A DNA stretch of 64,000 bases, from NCBI GenBank assembly GCA_032173965.1, contig CM063283.1, forward strand, positions 18,084,501 through 18,148,500, given 5' to 3'. This stretch comes from Sitta carolinensis. Lineage: Eukaryota; Chordata; Aves; Passeriformes; Sittidae. This document shows positions 22,556 through 37,268 of this stretch, piece by piece (positions within the stretch are counted from its first letter, which is position 1; every line of letters begins with the position of its first letter). Both the position numbers and the translations under genes were made by a program. The notes under the pieces were generated by a model. That model was given only the letters and a program-made list of their open reading frames with translations. It had not been told where the DNA came from and did no database searches.

Positions 22556-25500
22556 AGAGAAATAACCCTCAAAAAACTAGTCTGCACATTTATATTTTGG
22601 AAAAATGAAGTGAAATGCTTCTAATTTAAGAACAGCTTTTTTTGAAACCTCAGCACAATATTATTGTGCTAATGCATATAAATTTACAGAATAAAACTGA
22701 CCCACTTATTTTCATTGTCCAAAACATGTGAATTGAACAAAAACAACAGACCTTAAAGTGATGAAGCTATGAAATGAAAAGAAGCTTAAAGGGGAAGATG
22801 TTACAACTTGGTGCCTTTGCTACAATGCAACTTTGCTCCTCCTTTCCTTAGATGCCTCCTGTTTGCTACTCCTTGCACTGCAGACAGATTCTGCCTCTAG
22901 TGCTTGCCCTGAGAGAGTGCTGGCTGCCTGCTCTCAGCCACACATCTGCTACTTCTGTTAGATTCTGTTCCCAGAGGTTCAGGATCTCCCTCTCTGCTGT
23001 GCCTTCATTTGCAACTGTAGCTGAAGGGCTTGCTGCCAAAGGAACTGTATTTAAGAGAGTGAAGTAAGATGCTGGTGATGTAGCCAGGTGTTTCAGAGGA
23101 GAATCATCCATTCCTTCTAGAAACATTAATTTTTCTGGAGATTCAGCCATTCCTTTTTATAGATGGAAAAAGAAACATGTCCAAAGACCTGAGCCACAGA
23201 CCTCTTTGCTTTTTGGAAGTCCTAAGGCAGCTGCCTGGAGGACCTGACAATTCTATAGAGTGCATAGATGCACTCAATAGGGAGGTTTTTCCAAGGGATT
23301 GTTTTTTGTTTTAAAGAAAATCATTCCTTTTCAAAGAGCAAAACACTGAATTCCTTGCCTAAGATTTAGACAAAGACTCCAGAGCCTTTTTCTCGGGTGA
23401 GGACTTCAGAGCTCGTATTCATCACGTGTATCAGAGTGACAAATGAGGCTGTGGGGCTTGTGCTGTGAGACACTGCACAAAGAAACACTATTCCAAAATC
23501 CTTCCTTAGAGAAGCTACAACCTGGATGGCACCACATGGTTAAGGCAGAAAAGCAGGCTGGAGCTTAATGGACTAAAGGAACACAGGAGATAACAGGCAC
23601 CACTACCTGCATTTATCTTAAACTTTCTTTCCTTCACTTGGCTCCTTTTCAACTAAAGCACTGGTAATCTTTCTGATTCTTAATTAGTCACAAACATGCT
23701 TTAGATGCATTATTCACACTATAGGGACTGGATGCTCTAATTTTCTATGTGGTTCACGGAGACCAGCTGTTTCCTAAATGACAAAAGCAATCATTCCACT
23801 AGGTGGTGCTGAGTAAGAGCAATCTTTTAAAATGAAACAAAAAAATTTTAAAGATATCGGATAACTTCAATTTCATGGAAACAGAAGCAATGTTTTACAA
23901 TATCAAGCTATAAATAGAAGTAAATTCAAAGCTGGAAAACATTTTTCCTTTGGCCCTTTCTTGGACTCATCCTCATTCTGATTACTAGGAGGAAGGCAAC
24001 ACTACTTTGGCTTTGCAAGTTGAATCCTAATTTTCATTTTTTTGCTACAGCTAGAAAAAGCTGTCCTTTTATTGGTTCTCTCCCATGTGAGAAAAATTGC
24101 CACAGACTTGCAAATATATATTCAATTAGTAAACTGGTTAGTACCTGTTCAAATTCCAGCTAAGTGTCATTTAGTAATTTGAAATCTGTAATGGTATTTG
24201 GCATGGAAAACCAAAAATCCTCTGACATGAGATACTCTTTGGTATTGGGGGAAATACTCCTTGTCATTAGAGGAAAACAAAATTACTCCCTAGGATCTGA
24301 AATGCTGCTCTTTTCTAGACACCCAGTTAGCCCCTGCAAAATTGCTAAGGTAGCAAGTATACCCTACTGGAGACTCAACAAACAGCCTCACATGGGGGAA
24401 ATGAAAATGTTTCCAGAGAAATTCTACAGCATTCAGAGTAGGTAACTGATGAATGGCCTGATGAAGGGAAAGACTGACCTCTGATTTTAGAACTCTTTCA
24501 ACTGAAAGGCATTTCTTAAATGGACAAAATCATGACTTGACATAAATTCTGCCTATACTAAAATCACAGTTCGCTATGAATTTGTTAATACAGAACCAGA
24601 AAGACATAGGTTTCATTTTGAATACAGAGAAATAGTCCTTGCAAGAACACAAAAAGTCCTCCTGTAAAATATTCTTGTCCCACTTCTGTAGCAACAGATC
24701 TAGCTCATTGAAGGAGTGCAAACTTTGACTGCAGTAACTGCAATAATATCCACAAAATGACCCTACCAACCTATACCTATATTTTTTTTAAGAAAAAAAC
24801 AAAAAAATACTTCAACGGAATTGGAAATTTCTCTCCCTGCTGCTATCAGACATATTTGTAACATGGTGGGATGAAGAAGAGAATTATTGCTTAATGACAT
24901 GACAGTGCTTACCATCAACCATCATATTATGAGGCCTCTTTACATAATTTCCAGTTCATTCTAAGAAAAAGAAAATGAAATCAGGATCTACAAATGCCTA
25001 ACAAATTGCTCCATGCCCTAACATGGTGCAGGGTCAATGTCAGGGCCCTCATTTCTCATTAGCTCTGCAGGAGGGCACAAAGGCGACCACGGAGAATAAC
25101 ACTACGTCACCGGACACCATGTCCTGCCTTGCTCTATTTCTGGTGCACTTCTGTAGTTAATTAAGAGCTCAGCCAGCTTCCTTACGTGATTTTCAGATGG
25201 TGTCTTCTAAAACTGAGCTAGTGCTGTTAATAACACCACTAATTCAGGGACAGGATCTTGTCACATGTACACTGAGAGCAGCTCTACCTGCTAGGTCTGA
25301 ACTACACCTATATCACTCTCTTTCCATTTCTTTACATACATAAGGGGCTTGAGCAGGCTGAGATTTCTGTTATTTTCCTCTTTTTTATCCAGTGCTGAAG
25401 AAATTCTGAGCCAGACCTTTCCACACAGGTTAGAACATGGGAAAAAAGCAGCAGCTTCATGAGGTATGATGGCTCAGAGAAAGATCCCAGCAGGACACTG

Positions 25501-26741
25501 GTAAATTGAGATGCCACAGCAATTGATGCTTTTAATTGGAGTACTTTCCATATCCCCATGACAGTGCTAGCTGCATCCTTCTTTGTACTGCTCTCTGCCT
25601 GTGTTTCACAAGGGAAGAACCAAACAGTACCCACATCTTCAAGGGACAAACCAAAAATTCCTGAACAGAGGTTTAAATGCAGATTAGGTGCTGTTGTTAT
25701 TTTAGTTCCTCACCAAAAGTATGAGGCAGGCCATACTTTAGACTAATTATTATTTTTAAATCAACAGGATCATATAGGAGGAATATGTAGAAGGTGAGTT
25801 AAAAAAAATAAAGTAGGGAGCTGATGTTTCTCCCAGAAAATAACAAAAGCTGTAGGAAGTGTGTGGAAAGCAGCCATATTTTCCACCTCTACCTTCCATT
25901 CGCAATACTGAAACAACTTATTGTTGCAAAAACGTTTTCTAAGTGCTTAGTAGTATTTTGGGGACAAATGTAAAACAGAACAAGAGCTGTTCAGATACCC
26001 TAAGATGCAAGCTCCATGAGCCTGTTTCTGAAAACTGACTATCACAGGTACTGCCCAAGACTCATCTGCACTGGCCTGCACAGCCGGGCTTACTTTCCAG
26101 AGCAGTGGAAACCTCCCTCAGTACCTTGGCATCCACTGGTTTAAATAATGTTTTACATCTACAAAGATGTCCTGTATTTTCCTTTGCACTTATTTTTTTA
26201 CTGCTGATGCTTCTGCCCTGGCAGGTTCAGCAATGCTGCTTTTTATTACACTTTCTGGACCCAAAGAGCAAAGTCTCATTACCAGAGAACAGCAGGACAT
26301 GTTGGCTGCTATGGTTCTTTGTAGCAATCAGCAGCACGAAGCAGGGCAGGTCAATTAGCAGCTTCTGCAATGTCAGTGTCCAAACTCAAGAGCTATTATG
26401 TCTATTTAGCACCTACCTCAGAAACTGTAGTTAACTACTTTGGGAACTGTACATTAGGATTAGCCCTCCCATCTTTTATCCAGGTAGCCCAGACAAGCCT
26501 GTACTAAATACAATCTGGGAGGTTATAAAGCTTTGCCTCATGAAATAAGTATTTTATTAATTTGTTTGCTATTTTTCTTTCTGCTCTCCACTTCTGAAAT
26601 GGATTTCAGCTATATAGGCATACACACAGGCCCTACTGGGCACCCACTGGTACTGGCTGGTACTGACCTAAATGACTTTTTTAGGAAATATCAGTGTTTC
26701 ACAAAACCATTACATGTTCTTAAGATTGGGAAGGCTCCTTT

Positions 26742-27112
26742 CAGAATGACAGAACCATCTGGGCTGGAAAAGACCCTTTAGATCATTGAGTCCAACTGTA
26801 AACCTAATGCTGCCAAGCCCACCACTCAACTATGTCCCTAAGTCTTTTAAAGACCTCCAGGTATAGTGACTCAACCAGTTTCCTGGGCAGCCTGTTACAG
26901 GGCATGACAGTCCTTTTGGTAAAGATATTTTTCTTAATAGCCAATCTAAATGCCCCCTGCTGCAACTTAAGGCCATTTCTTGACTCCCATCTCTTTACAA
27001 TCTCCTTGTAGGTGGCTGTAGAGAGTGATAAGCCTCCTGAGTTTGCAGACTAAACAGCTCAGCTCCCTCAGCCACTCATCTCAGGACTCATTCTCTAATC
27101 CTATCCAGCTTT
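26742..27112 (-). repeat. CR1 LINE fragment
   Basis: The plus strand starts CAGAATGACAGAACCATCTG and GGCTGGAAAAGACC. It continues through the usual reverse-complement CR1 3' UTR path: AGATCATTGAGTCCAAC, CTGGGCAGCCTGTTACAG, then TTTTTCTTAATAGCCAATC. It ends near CAGCTCCCTCAGCC. It is diverged and 5'-truncated, and inserted in the same orientation as ALCAM. Confidence 0.85.
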
Positions 27113-27379
27113 ACACTGAACACGGTTTTACTAAAATAATTTATTTGGGTTTTTTTTAAAGAAAAAAGCAGTATATGAATGATAGCTGGGTGTTGGTACA
27201 ATACAAAATGCATTAGGAAAAAACTCTCCTGCTTCGCATGGGACAAGACTTGACAACGGGTGTTTACTGTTCCAACTGTTGATACTTGATAATGCCTTAA
27301 AGTGGGTTTTAACAAGGGAAAGTATTTTCATTTAATTAAAAGCACTACTTGGAGAAAAAAAAAATTAAGACAGTTTACA

Positions 27380-28070
27380 AAATCACAGACTGACTGAGGT
27401 TGGAAGAGACATCTGGAGGCAACTGGTCCAATCACCTTGCTCAAGCAGGGCAGTATACAGCCCTGACCTACAGTTTTCCAGGACCCTATCCAGGGGCTTT
27501 TGAACACCTCCAAGAAAGAGGACACCACAGCCTCTCTGGGCAACCTGTGCCAGTGCTCACCCTTGCAGGAAAAAAGTGTTTCCTGATGTTCAGAGTTACA
27601 ACCTGTGCTTCAGATTCTGCCCACTGCATCTTGTCTTGTCACTGGGCATCACTGAGAAGATCCTGTCTATTTTTCCTTTGTACCCTCCCTTCAGGTATTT
27701 GTACACACTGCTGAGATTCCCCCTGAGCCTTCCCCTCTCCAGGCTGAGCAGACACAGCTCTCTCAGCTTTTTCCTGCAGGGGAGGTGGTCCAGTGGCCCT
27801 TCCCTGGACTCTCTCTGGTATGCCAATATCTCTCATACTGCAGGGCTCTGAAGGGGACATACTGCTCCAGGTGTGGCCTCACCAGCACTGAGCAGAGGGG
27901 AAGGATTGCCTCCCACAGCCTGCTGGCAGTGCTTTCCCTAATGCAGCTCAGAATCCCATTAGCCATCCTTGTGCAAGGGTACATCACTGGATCCCATTCA
28001 ACTCTGTGCCTACCAAATGATCTTCTCTCCAGAGCTGCTTTCCATGCTGCACGGACTCCTCAGATAGGGC
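27380..28070 (-). repeat. CR1 LINE fragment, longest in the window (about 690 bp)
   Basis: The plus strand reads AATCACAGACTGACTGAGG then TTGGAAGAGACATCTGG. Reverse-complement CR1 landmarks follow in order: CTCTGGGCAACCTGTGCCAG near 27535, CCTCTCCAGGCTGAGCAGAC near 27735, CTCCAGGTGTGGCCTCACCA near 27868, and CAGCCTGCTGGCAGTGC near 27916. Overlapping open frames here belong to the repeat and are not genes. It differs in detail from the neighbour at 26742, so the two look like separate insertions. Confidence 0.9.
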
Positions 28071-31000
28071 TTAACTTCTAACTACTCCTTCTCCTCTCTT
28101 TTCATTGCCTGGCAAAGCCGCTTTTGCAGTAAATCATTTAGCAGGCTTTCAAGATTTTCACAACAGTGGAAGAGGACCATATGCAGCAAACATGTCATGC
28201 ACCTTTTATTTCGCCTGATAAAATCAGTTGAAGAACACACCAAAACCTATAATGGATACAACGGGCCTTTAAATAATCTTTCTTTGCTGACCACAAGAAC
28301 CAAACATCACCCAGCCTTGAGTCTGCACATCTCTACAACAGAGGTCCAGCTGTTGTTTTCTCAACAAGCTCGTCCTTGTAATCCAGCTTGCTCTACTGAG
28401 AACAAGCCTCTTCACGTGAGCTACAACAGGCAGTCCTATGCACAGCTCACACAGTGCTTATTAATTTTCTGACATAGCACAGAAAACACAAGATACACTT
28501 CAGGCTATCAAAATACTGGTTAAAGCAAGCAAAACAAGGCTCATGTTACCAAAACTCCTTACACATAAGACAGCCCTTATTTCAGCTAGGTATGATCATT
28601 TGTATGCTGTGCATAACAATAGGGAAGCAGGGCAAACACTTCCAAGAAAATTCAAACACTGATTATCTTCACCGTACAAATGTGATTAAAAACAAAGGTA
28701 CGTGTGTTTGTTGATATGTTATCTGATACAGATTATATAAACAGTATATTGTTTCTTATCTCCACCTGTTAAAATAGTGAAAACAAATCCACACAAGAGC
28801 AACTAGATCATCAAAAGGACCATTAGTTACAAAGAATCATCAAAAGTATCCAAGAGGGAAACTAATTGTGGATAAACATATACAACAGTATTTAATGCAC
28901 CAAACACTTTTAAAGCAACATAACAGAACTTGATGAAGGGTTTCTTATACTTTATCACAGTATTCTTTCAATTAGTTTAAACCCTGAATAATATTAGAGC
29001 CCAGGCAATTTTAACACCAAAGGAAAAAATCCTTTATCATCTTATAAGCACTGATGGAACAGACAGCAATTACCCTTCAGAATACACACTGCTAACTTGA
29101 ACTCTTTGAAGATGTGCAGTAACTTGCACATTTGGGACTGTTTGTGTTTTATTTTGGTTTGGTTTTTTTTTTTTTCTTTTCATGGGGGGAGAAGGGGAGG
29201 AAAGAAGGAAAAAAACTAAAAACATGGTTGCGACTCTGGAAGATGATGAACTGCTTTTGACAAGCTTGTCAAAAAAACCCACTTAACTCCAGTGACACAG
29301 TAGGAGCACAACCCACACATACAGGAGCACTTATGTACTTAACACTGATTTTGGCAAGTACTCAAGCAGGCTAGAGAAAAGGGGCTTGGCACCCGACAAC
29401 ATTAAGGCACTGGACAGAACACATCAGGAAACAGGCGAGGTATTTAAAGCTAAAGAGATACTGAAAGCATCAGAGTTTCAGCGATCATTACCCTACACAA
29501 GCATTAAGTGTGTTTAAAACAGTTTTTCCTCATGAATGAGAAAAAATCCTGATGGAGCATATCAGCCCTTCAGAAATTGTCTTTCTTACAAATACTAACA
29601 ATTATGCCTTTCTAATACCATATGAAACAAGTGTTTTCTTTATCAGTACAAAGAAATGAGCTATAATTAGAAATTAGCTGTGATAACATCTGACCAAGGC
29701 TACAGGGGCTCTACCACCTAAATCAATGAAGAAATCCTCAGCCCACTCCTTCAAAAGGACTGAGGTCATTGCATGCTTCTCACTGGCTCTTTCCTCTATA
29801 GTTCAGCCAGTCTTGAACAGCAGGGATGGACAGTTTTCCTACACATGCATAGAGTTTTGCTTTCTACATAACCTTGAGTGCGAGCTCCAGGCTGAGCCTC
29901 CATGAGTTTAGGTCCAAAATTCCATGGAACACTTTAACCACAGTTTTCAAAGTCCAAACCAAGTTCAAAGGATGACCAAATAGAGCTCTGAGTGCTGTGT
30001 GCCTATTCACAAACCAGACTACTCAACTGTTGTTTATTTCACTGAGAGCTACTTCTGTTTCAAGATCTCAAAATATCCAGCTGTTTCCATATTTTGGTCA
30101 CTATTTTTCCCACTCCCCAAACCCAAAACCGGCTTTTCATCTCTATGCTCCATTTCTGTATGATTTGCATGTAGCCAGATTTGAAACTACTTTACAGAAG
30201 CTTTTGGGAAGATTAAGGGAAATTTCTCTGCAAGGTAGAAGAGGTCTTAGGAAGTTATGTCCTTCCAAGAACAGATGGTTTCGTAGTGGATACCACAGTG
30301 CATAGTTTATCATCACTGCAAGCTTTAACCTAGGGAGGTTCACACTGGTCATTTCTCTCAACATCTTCTATCATCATTGCTAAAGCACTACACTGGAGAA
30401 GATACAGAAAAAAAGCTTTTCATTTTGAATGTACCCAAACACCTAGACTGCATCTAAATAATGATGACTAATAATCTTTTGTCAGTTTAGGAACTTCAAA
30501 TATTATATATAAAGCAATAACCATGACATTTTCCAGATCATAATCACCAAAAGTTTTTAAAATTTTTGACAGGTATGCAAAAGAAATTTGCACATAGTCA
30601 TACTCCTTTAAAACTTGAATGGCCATCATTAAATGCATTATCATTGTCATTTAAAGTAAAACAGATACTGCTTTCAAGTCAGCAAAGCTTTCAAATGACA
30701 TAAAAGAGCTGTTCCTAGCATTACCCTCTGCAAAGCTGGAGAACTAAATGAGCAGTTCAAAGCTCAGTAACTGATGCAAAATGCTACTGCAAAATGAACT
30801 ACTTGTGTCAGCACATCAACCTTCCCAGCTCACCACCTCAGTCTCGCCCCAATGCCCAGCTCCACGAAGACAAAGGAAACTGCTGAGTCCAACAGCTCTG
30901 AAATGGGACCAGAAAAGCTTCACTTTTTAATCCACTCCCTTTCAAATTAGGAAGGCTCCAAAATCTGCTAAAGAACTGCCAGGAAAACCCGTGAAAGCCA

Positions 31001-31696
31001 CTAGTGCCTTTGTAGCACGTGGGCTTTGTTATAGCAAGATTTTCCTTTCCAAGAAAAAGACCTAAGCTTCTTTTCCCAAACCACCACTCCAAAACATCAC
31101 CTGTGATTTCAGTGGCCTTCTAATCACACTATTTAATGGAAGCCCTAGCTTTTGGCTCAGAATTATCTGTTTCTGGATTCAGTGCTAATTCCAAATCAGT
31201 CAGATTTGTGGATTTAAATTTTCAAGTCCTTTGAGTAAATCTTACATGTTTAAAATAAGTTACATACGTAGCAATGTTACTGTGAATAGAAAAAAATGTA
31301 GAGTAATTCAAAGCAAATATTTACAAATTAGACTTAAGGAACACACAACTACCTACTTAAAAATTATTGAATTAGTATAACACTAACAAAGAAACAACGT
31401 TTCCACAAGATCCAGGTGGAACCACATCAGAAGACACACCCCACATCAGCAAATTGTCAGCTTCAGAAAACCCAGCTACGACTTTTATGAGCACCATACA
31501 GTGGTGAATAAGTTCTTTACCACAGCTGATGCTGCAACTGAAAGACTATGGTTAATGATTTACTTTTATGCAATTATTTACGAAACATTGCTTAGGATAG
31601 TTCTCATAATTCAGAGGAAAAGATAAAATGGCTAACGTATCTTCTTAAAAATAATTCTATTTGAGATGTAGCCATGACTAAAGGAACTATGATCAA

Positions 31697-31715
31697 TTTT
31701 TTTTTTTTTTTTTTT
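31697..31715. repeat. T19 homopolymer
   Basis: A run of 19 T on the plus strand (A on the ALCAM strand). Simple repeat with no further meaning seen. Confidence 0.8.
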
Positions 31716-34700
31716 AACACACTAAAAATTTGAGAATAGTTTATTAAAAGAGCTACCAACATATGGTGTGATTTTTTACAAGTGGTCAGGAACATCTGTC
31801 AGGGAAGTGAGTTATAGCTTACTAAAGTCTGATGATACAAGCTATCTGCCAAGAGATGAGAAGTAAATGTGACTCAGAGAACAGTTTCTGAGTCAATACT
31901 GCAAAGAATTTTTACTTTAAACAGTACACCTAATTAGTCAAAATGGGATCAACAAAGCCTTTTTGGCTTGGTGAAACTTCTCTCTGTTTCTGAGGCCAGC
32001 CGGTGGCTGCTCCTGAAGCATACTTCTGATACGCTTCTCTCTTGCACTTCTAAAGCACTTCTCCATTTGTTAAAACTACTCAAATTGTTTTTTATTTTCT
32101 CATTATGCTAGTCAGCAATGCTGGTGTGTATGCAATAACTTGAAGGGACTTAAAAGTTTCTACTAAGTCCAATAAAACCTGCAGCTCAAAAAACAATTAC
32201 CTAAAAATCCCCATTATGTTCTTCCATGAATCCCTTTTTTCCTATTAAAAAAAGTCAATAAACAGCACATTAAAAAAAAAAATAAAATCTTGTCTCTCTT
32301 GTTTCTTAACGATTTGATACTGACAGTATAGAGTATACTAAATTTCTTGCTAGTGAAAGCTTACTAACAATTTATACTTTACAAAATATGAACTTTCCAA
32401 AACATGTATATATTTTGTATACTTATTTAAGCTTGACCAAGTCTCAGGAGCAAAAACAAAATACCACAACGCAAATAATATTGCAAAGTATTAGGGAAGA
32501 AAATATCACTTCTCACTCTAGTTGAAAGTAAATAAATGCAGTGGACAAAAAATTAGGAACTGTGAAAAAAAACTGCAAGTAACACAAAACATTAAAAAAA
32601 GTGATGTAGTTAAATTAATGTCACCAGTCCTCCTATGCAAAGAAAACTTAACAGCAAACAACTTTCCTCTTCTTCTAACCACTTTCCTCCTGTGAGTCCT
32701 GTGCCCACAGTCAGAAGGAACAGATGCTTCTCTTCCACCTGCCTAAGGTCTTTCCAAGTTGAAAATTAGTGCATGACAGGCTCCAGCAATGCAAATCTTT
32801 TTATTCATGCCTGTTGCCCTTCTATATCAAAAAACAAGATCTGTTCTAGTCAAGAAATCCTAAAACACAGGAAAAGGCCAGATCTCTCCTGGTGACTGTT
32901 CCATAGCTGCAAACATACCTTTCTCCATGATCTGTACATCCACTTGGGCCTTTGTTTACTCATGCAAAACTATCCTGAGGTATCCTCAGCTTCTGCCACA
33001 GGCTCTCTATCTGCTATCCACATTCACCTCTGCAACAAACAGTGTTTCCAGCAAGCAGAGAAGACCCCGAGGGGAGAAGCCATCATTTCTGGTTTCTCTT
33101 TATCAGTGCTCTAAAACACTTGCAAAAGATTCAACAGTATTCCCATAATAGTCCCATACACTCCAATAAGTAAGAAATAAAATATTTGGTGAATATAGGT
33201 GACTCGCAGAAGGGCACAAGGATCTGACACACTGCCAAGATGGGCATCCAAAATTGTAAATCCAATACTGTGTATCACAAAAAAGTGTTTTTCCTCTTTG
33301 CCCTTCATCAAGGTTGTAGGGTTCATAGCTAATTAACAAACAACGTCCTGCCACACTTGCCTTACTGTAGTCACACTTACCAGACCTGCTGCTTGCTGGC
33401 TTTAGCAGTTATTCCCAAAGAAATCAGCTAGACTTCATGACAGAGAAAATAATAACCTGTGACTGTAATGTGTATAATGTGTACAGAATAATTTTTTCAG
33501 TGAATGCATTTCGTTTACTTGTGATGAAAACCATCCACTAATCACCTCAAAAACAAAAAACCCAAACAAAGAGCAAGAAAGGCCAAAGCCTTATAGAAGC
33601 CATACAACTTCAGAAGGCACAGATGAAGGACAGATTTATCCTTCCATGACACTGAGGGGTGAAAAAAGTTGTACGTGCTTTCAAGAGAACCTGCTGGACA
33701 GACACCCCTGCAGCTGACTTTTGGCTGCTCTGTCATTTTTTCCAACTGCTTTCCCTACTGATAAGAGAGAGGATAGAGCAGAGCAGATGAGATGAATGTA
33801 GCCTTGCCAAATCATCCGCATGTCTTTGTTACCTGGAAACGAGACCTACCATTTCACTGATAGCACAACAACATAGGTGCGGAAGGGGAAAAGCTCACTG
33901 AAAGTATAATGCTACAAATCCTTATGGTTTATGCTAAAATAAGTGACTGAGAGCTGCTCTGCGGCTCTCTTTAGATTTAATGGGCTCCTCACAGAGTTTT
34001 TTAAATTTCACAGCTATCTCTATCCAGCCTTGGTATTGGATTAGGAGGATGAGCTGAAGCTGTGCAGTTTCACCAACGGGAGAAATCAACACCACCTTTA
34101 TTTCTGAAATTCTGTCATTGCCTGCATTTCTTAATCAGTATGCTGAAAATTCACAGGTGTGTCAAGAGCAAAAATTGCAAGTAATATATAAAAACAAATA
34201 TATAAACCCAGAGTTTACACAGAACCTTATTCAATGACGAAACACAGACCCATGGATATGGAGATATCTAAGGCTGGTGTGGCTTCAGTGCCCATCATGT
34301 GTATTTGTGGATATTACTGATGTGTGAGGGTAGGAAATGCTGCCAAATATCATATTCTGCTTCCACCTCATATGAATTTACATTTCTATGTGCATATACA
34401 AACTAGCATCTGATGTACTATCACTTTTCTGTTTTGCATGAATTGTTTATTTTTTTTTACAACCTCGCCCCCCCCACCAATCATTGCTTAATATAATACT
34501 GCATAGAAAACAATGCTGGAGAGGAGCACAAAACAGCAGCTCAAATCTGGTGGATGCAGTCACAGCTTACAGTGATTTTCCAATATAATATAACATTGGA
34601 ACATATAGGTACTGTCCAGTTATTGAACAACTAGCTGAAAGTCTCAGCTGCCCTCTGAAAAAAATATGAAAGGTTAGCAAATGCAAAGCATGATTCCTAT

Positions 34701-36886
34701 TAATGCTTTAAATTAATACAGGAGTTACTTTCTAGAATTTTAATATGTAGTCATTGCCTTCTGCAAATACAGCGCTGCTAAGAAGTTTAAAAGCAGTAGG
34801 ACACATGGCAAAGCCCATGTGTAGGCCCAAAAAGGAACTTACTCTCAGTGTGGGAAACAGAAGCCAAAAAGAAGTTTAATCTTTCAAATATTTATGCATG
34901 TATTTATCTTCAAGAACGAGTAGTGCCAAAGCATGAGGATGAAGGCATGAGACATCAGCATAACTACTAGAAAACTGTTGACTAGGCTTCCCTCCCCCAT
35001 TGTCACAAATCTTGTGGTAGCATCTTGAAAGTTGCCATTTGTAGGAGAATGCAGAGGCACAATCAAATGATTTCTCAAGGATCCAGCCCAGACCCCCATG
35101 GAGTATGGAGAACACTTTAGGACCCCCATGAGTCACTACTACTTCTAGAGCATAACCCCAGCTCAGTGGAAACCCCCAACTCCAGGTCTGTGCCTATGCC
35201 ATCAAAAATACTCTGTGGTGTGCAGGAAGAGAGACTGTCTGGGTAATGCACTACGCTGGCTTTAGGGAATGTGTTTTCTGCACACAACTCACGTCAACAC
35301 AGTCCTGAACAGCAGCATCAGAAATGATAGCAACTGCACGAGCTCTGGTGCTTGTAATTTCAGATTTTGATCTGAATGGCCAAGTAAACAACAATTTCTG
35401 CAGAGCAGCCCACCTCAGATGCACGGCTTCCAGTGCAGAGTGGCTACATTAAATGTTGTCACCGAAACTCTCTGTAATCACCAATCTTGGTGTGAAAGAC
35501 ACTGCTTCCTCTATATACCTGTCAGAAACTCTGCAGAGAAGGCAGCCGTGTTTTAGTCAGCATGACAGCTGCTACAGTGCATCATGCTCCTGTAAACTGT
35601 GTTAATGCCCAACTGCACTTTTAAGTACATTTGAACATCTTGTTTTGACCTACACTTTTGAGCCATAATTACCAATTTCCCTGTCTTTGTACTGCTGCTG
35701 CTGCCCATAACACCACTTGCCCCTGTGCAGGAACATAAAGAATGGGTCTCCTGAGTTGTTATTTTGATTTGTGGCAGGAGCTTTTACCTGTAGAGCGCCA
35801 GTTATCCATTTTTTGACACTAATTATGTACTCAGAGAATGACATTTTTGCAACCATTGAAGACAAGGTGCTCTCTATGTAGGGCATATGTGGCCAAAGCA
35901 CACAAGCTACTGCAATGCTTGGCTGAAGTAGATCCCATGCTGGAGAGCAGATACTGCACCTTTATGCTGCAGTACTGTGAAGTGAGAGGTGCCTTGCTTC
36001 TCTCCTAAGAGCACTCCTGTGTTTCCTGCAGAGAAGCAGCATTCACACGGGGTCTGTGAGGGACTGCTCCAGCTCTGGCTCAGTGGGAAGCATCCCTGGT
36101 CAGTCAGTTACAAGCTGTCCTGCTGTGCTGTGGTGATAAAGCCATCGTGCCGGAGGGGACTTCTAGAGCACACCCATGACCTACAGCCCTCCCAAACCAC
36201 CACTCCCTACCAAGAAAAATACAGCCATGCCGGGTACCTGGCAGAAAACATTCCTGAAAGGCAAAAACAATCTTACAGCTACTCCAAATTATCTCTGACC
36301 ATCTGGAGGGGATGCTACAATGGCTGTGGGTCAAAAAATCTGACCGCCAAAGAAAAAAAAAATTGCTCCATTTTTTGTGAGGCTGCAGGATATCTTTAAT
36401 CATTTTCAGCTTCTGTAAAAACATGTATTAATTAGCATAAATATTTTTAAAAATGCTTCTATACATAATAATTCTAAAGACAACCTGAAAACTAATTAAT
36501 AGTTCCGGAATCTTTTTGTTTTCTTCCTCTTTCTGGAGCACCATCTGGTGCCCTTCCTAAAATACCAAGGCTAGAGAATTATTTATGTGAGCTTTGACCA
36601 CGTCTGAAGAGCTCACAGAATGATGTATGTTTTTAATGCCCTGATACTGACAACAAGCCTTTTTTCTCTAAATTAATGGGAAACAAGTGTCACACAGTGA
36701 AGATAAAAGTGACTTTGTGAAGTTTTATTCTTTAGAAGTTGCCTTTTGTAATAGATGAGGGTCTTTGCAGAAAAGTCAGTGTCAGCCTGTCTGACCAAAG
36801 AGGGGGATGCCATGGCACATTTGGTATGGGTTGTGTCTGTGTGGTGCGAATAGATGGTAAATTAGGTTGGTCTTAATTAAGTCATG

Positions 36887-36910
36887 AAAAACAAACAAAC
36901 AAACAAACAA
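36887..36910 (+). repeat. (AAAC)n microsatellite
   Basis: About five tandem AAAC units in intron 1. Confidence 0.85.
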
Positions 36911-37126
36911 CCTACCCCAAACCAGCCCCATCACATACACAAACAAAACCCTAGATCAACCCATGTCACCCCCCAGCAAAAGAGAAGCTGCCTTTAGATT
37001 ATCATGGATACAAATCAGCTTTTTATGCTGATTAGTTTAACTTTTTTTTAATATATTTTTTTTTTTCACAAATGCATTTGATATGCAAATTCACACTGAA
37101 AAACAGATGATCACAATCTAAATCAA

Positions 37127-37268
37127 ACCACAGAATGGCTTGGGATGGAAGGGACCTTCAAGATCTTCTAGTTCCAACCCCCATGCCACGGGCAGGGTCA
37201 CCTTCCCCCAGGTCAGGCTGCCCAAAGCTCTGTAGCCTGGCTTTGAACACTTCCAGGGACAGGGCAAA
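37127..37268 (-). repeat. CR1 LINE 3'-end fragment
   Basis: The plus strand reads CACAGAATGGCTTGGGATGG then AAGGGACCTTCAAGATCTTC, TTCCAACCCCCATGCCA and TTTGAACACTTCCAGGGACA. This is close to the canonical reverse complement of the CR1 3' end, so it is a relatively young copy. The right boundary is approximate. Confidence 0.88.

Noticed and set aside
27400..28081. Overlapping open frames of 70-104 codons on both strands
   Set aside because: All lie inside the CR1 copy at 27380-28070. They come from its 3' region and are not genes.
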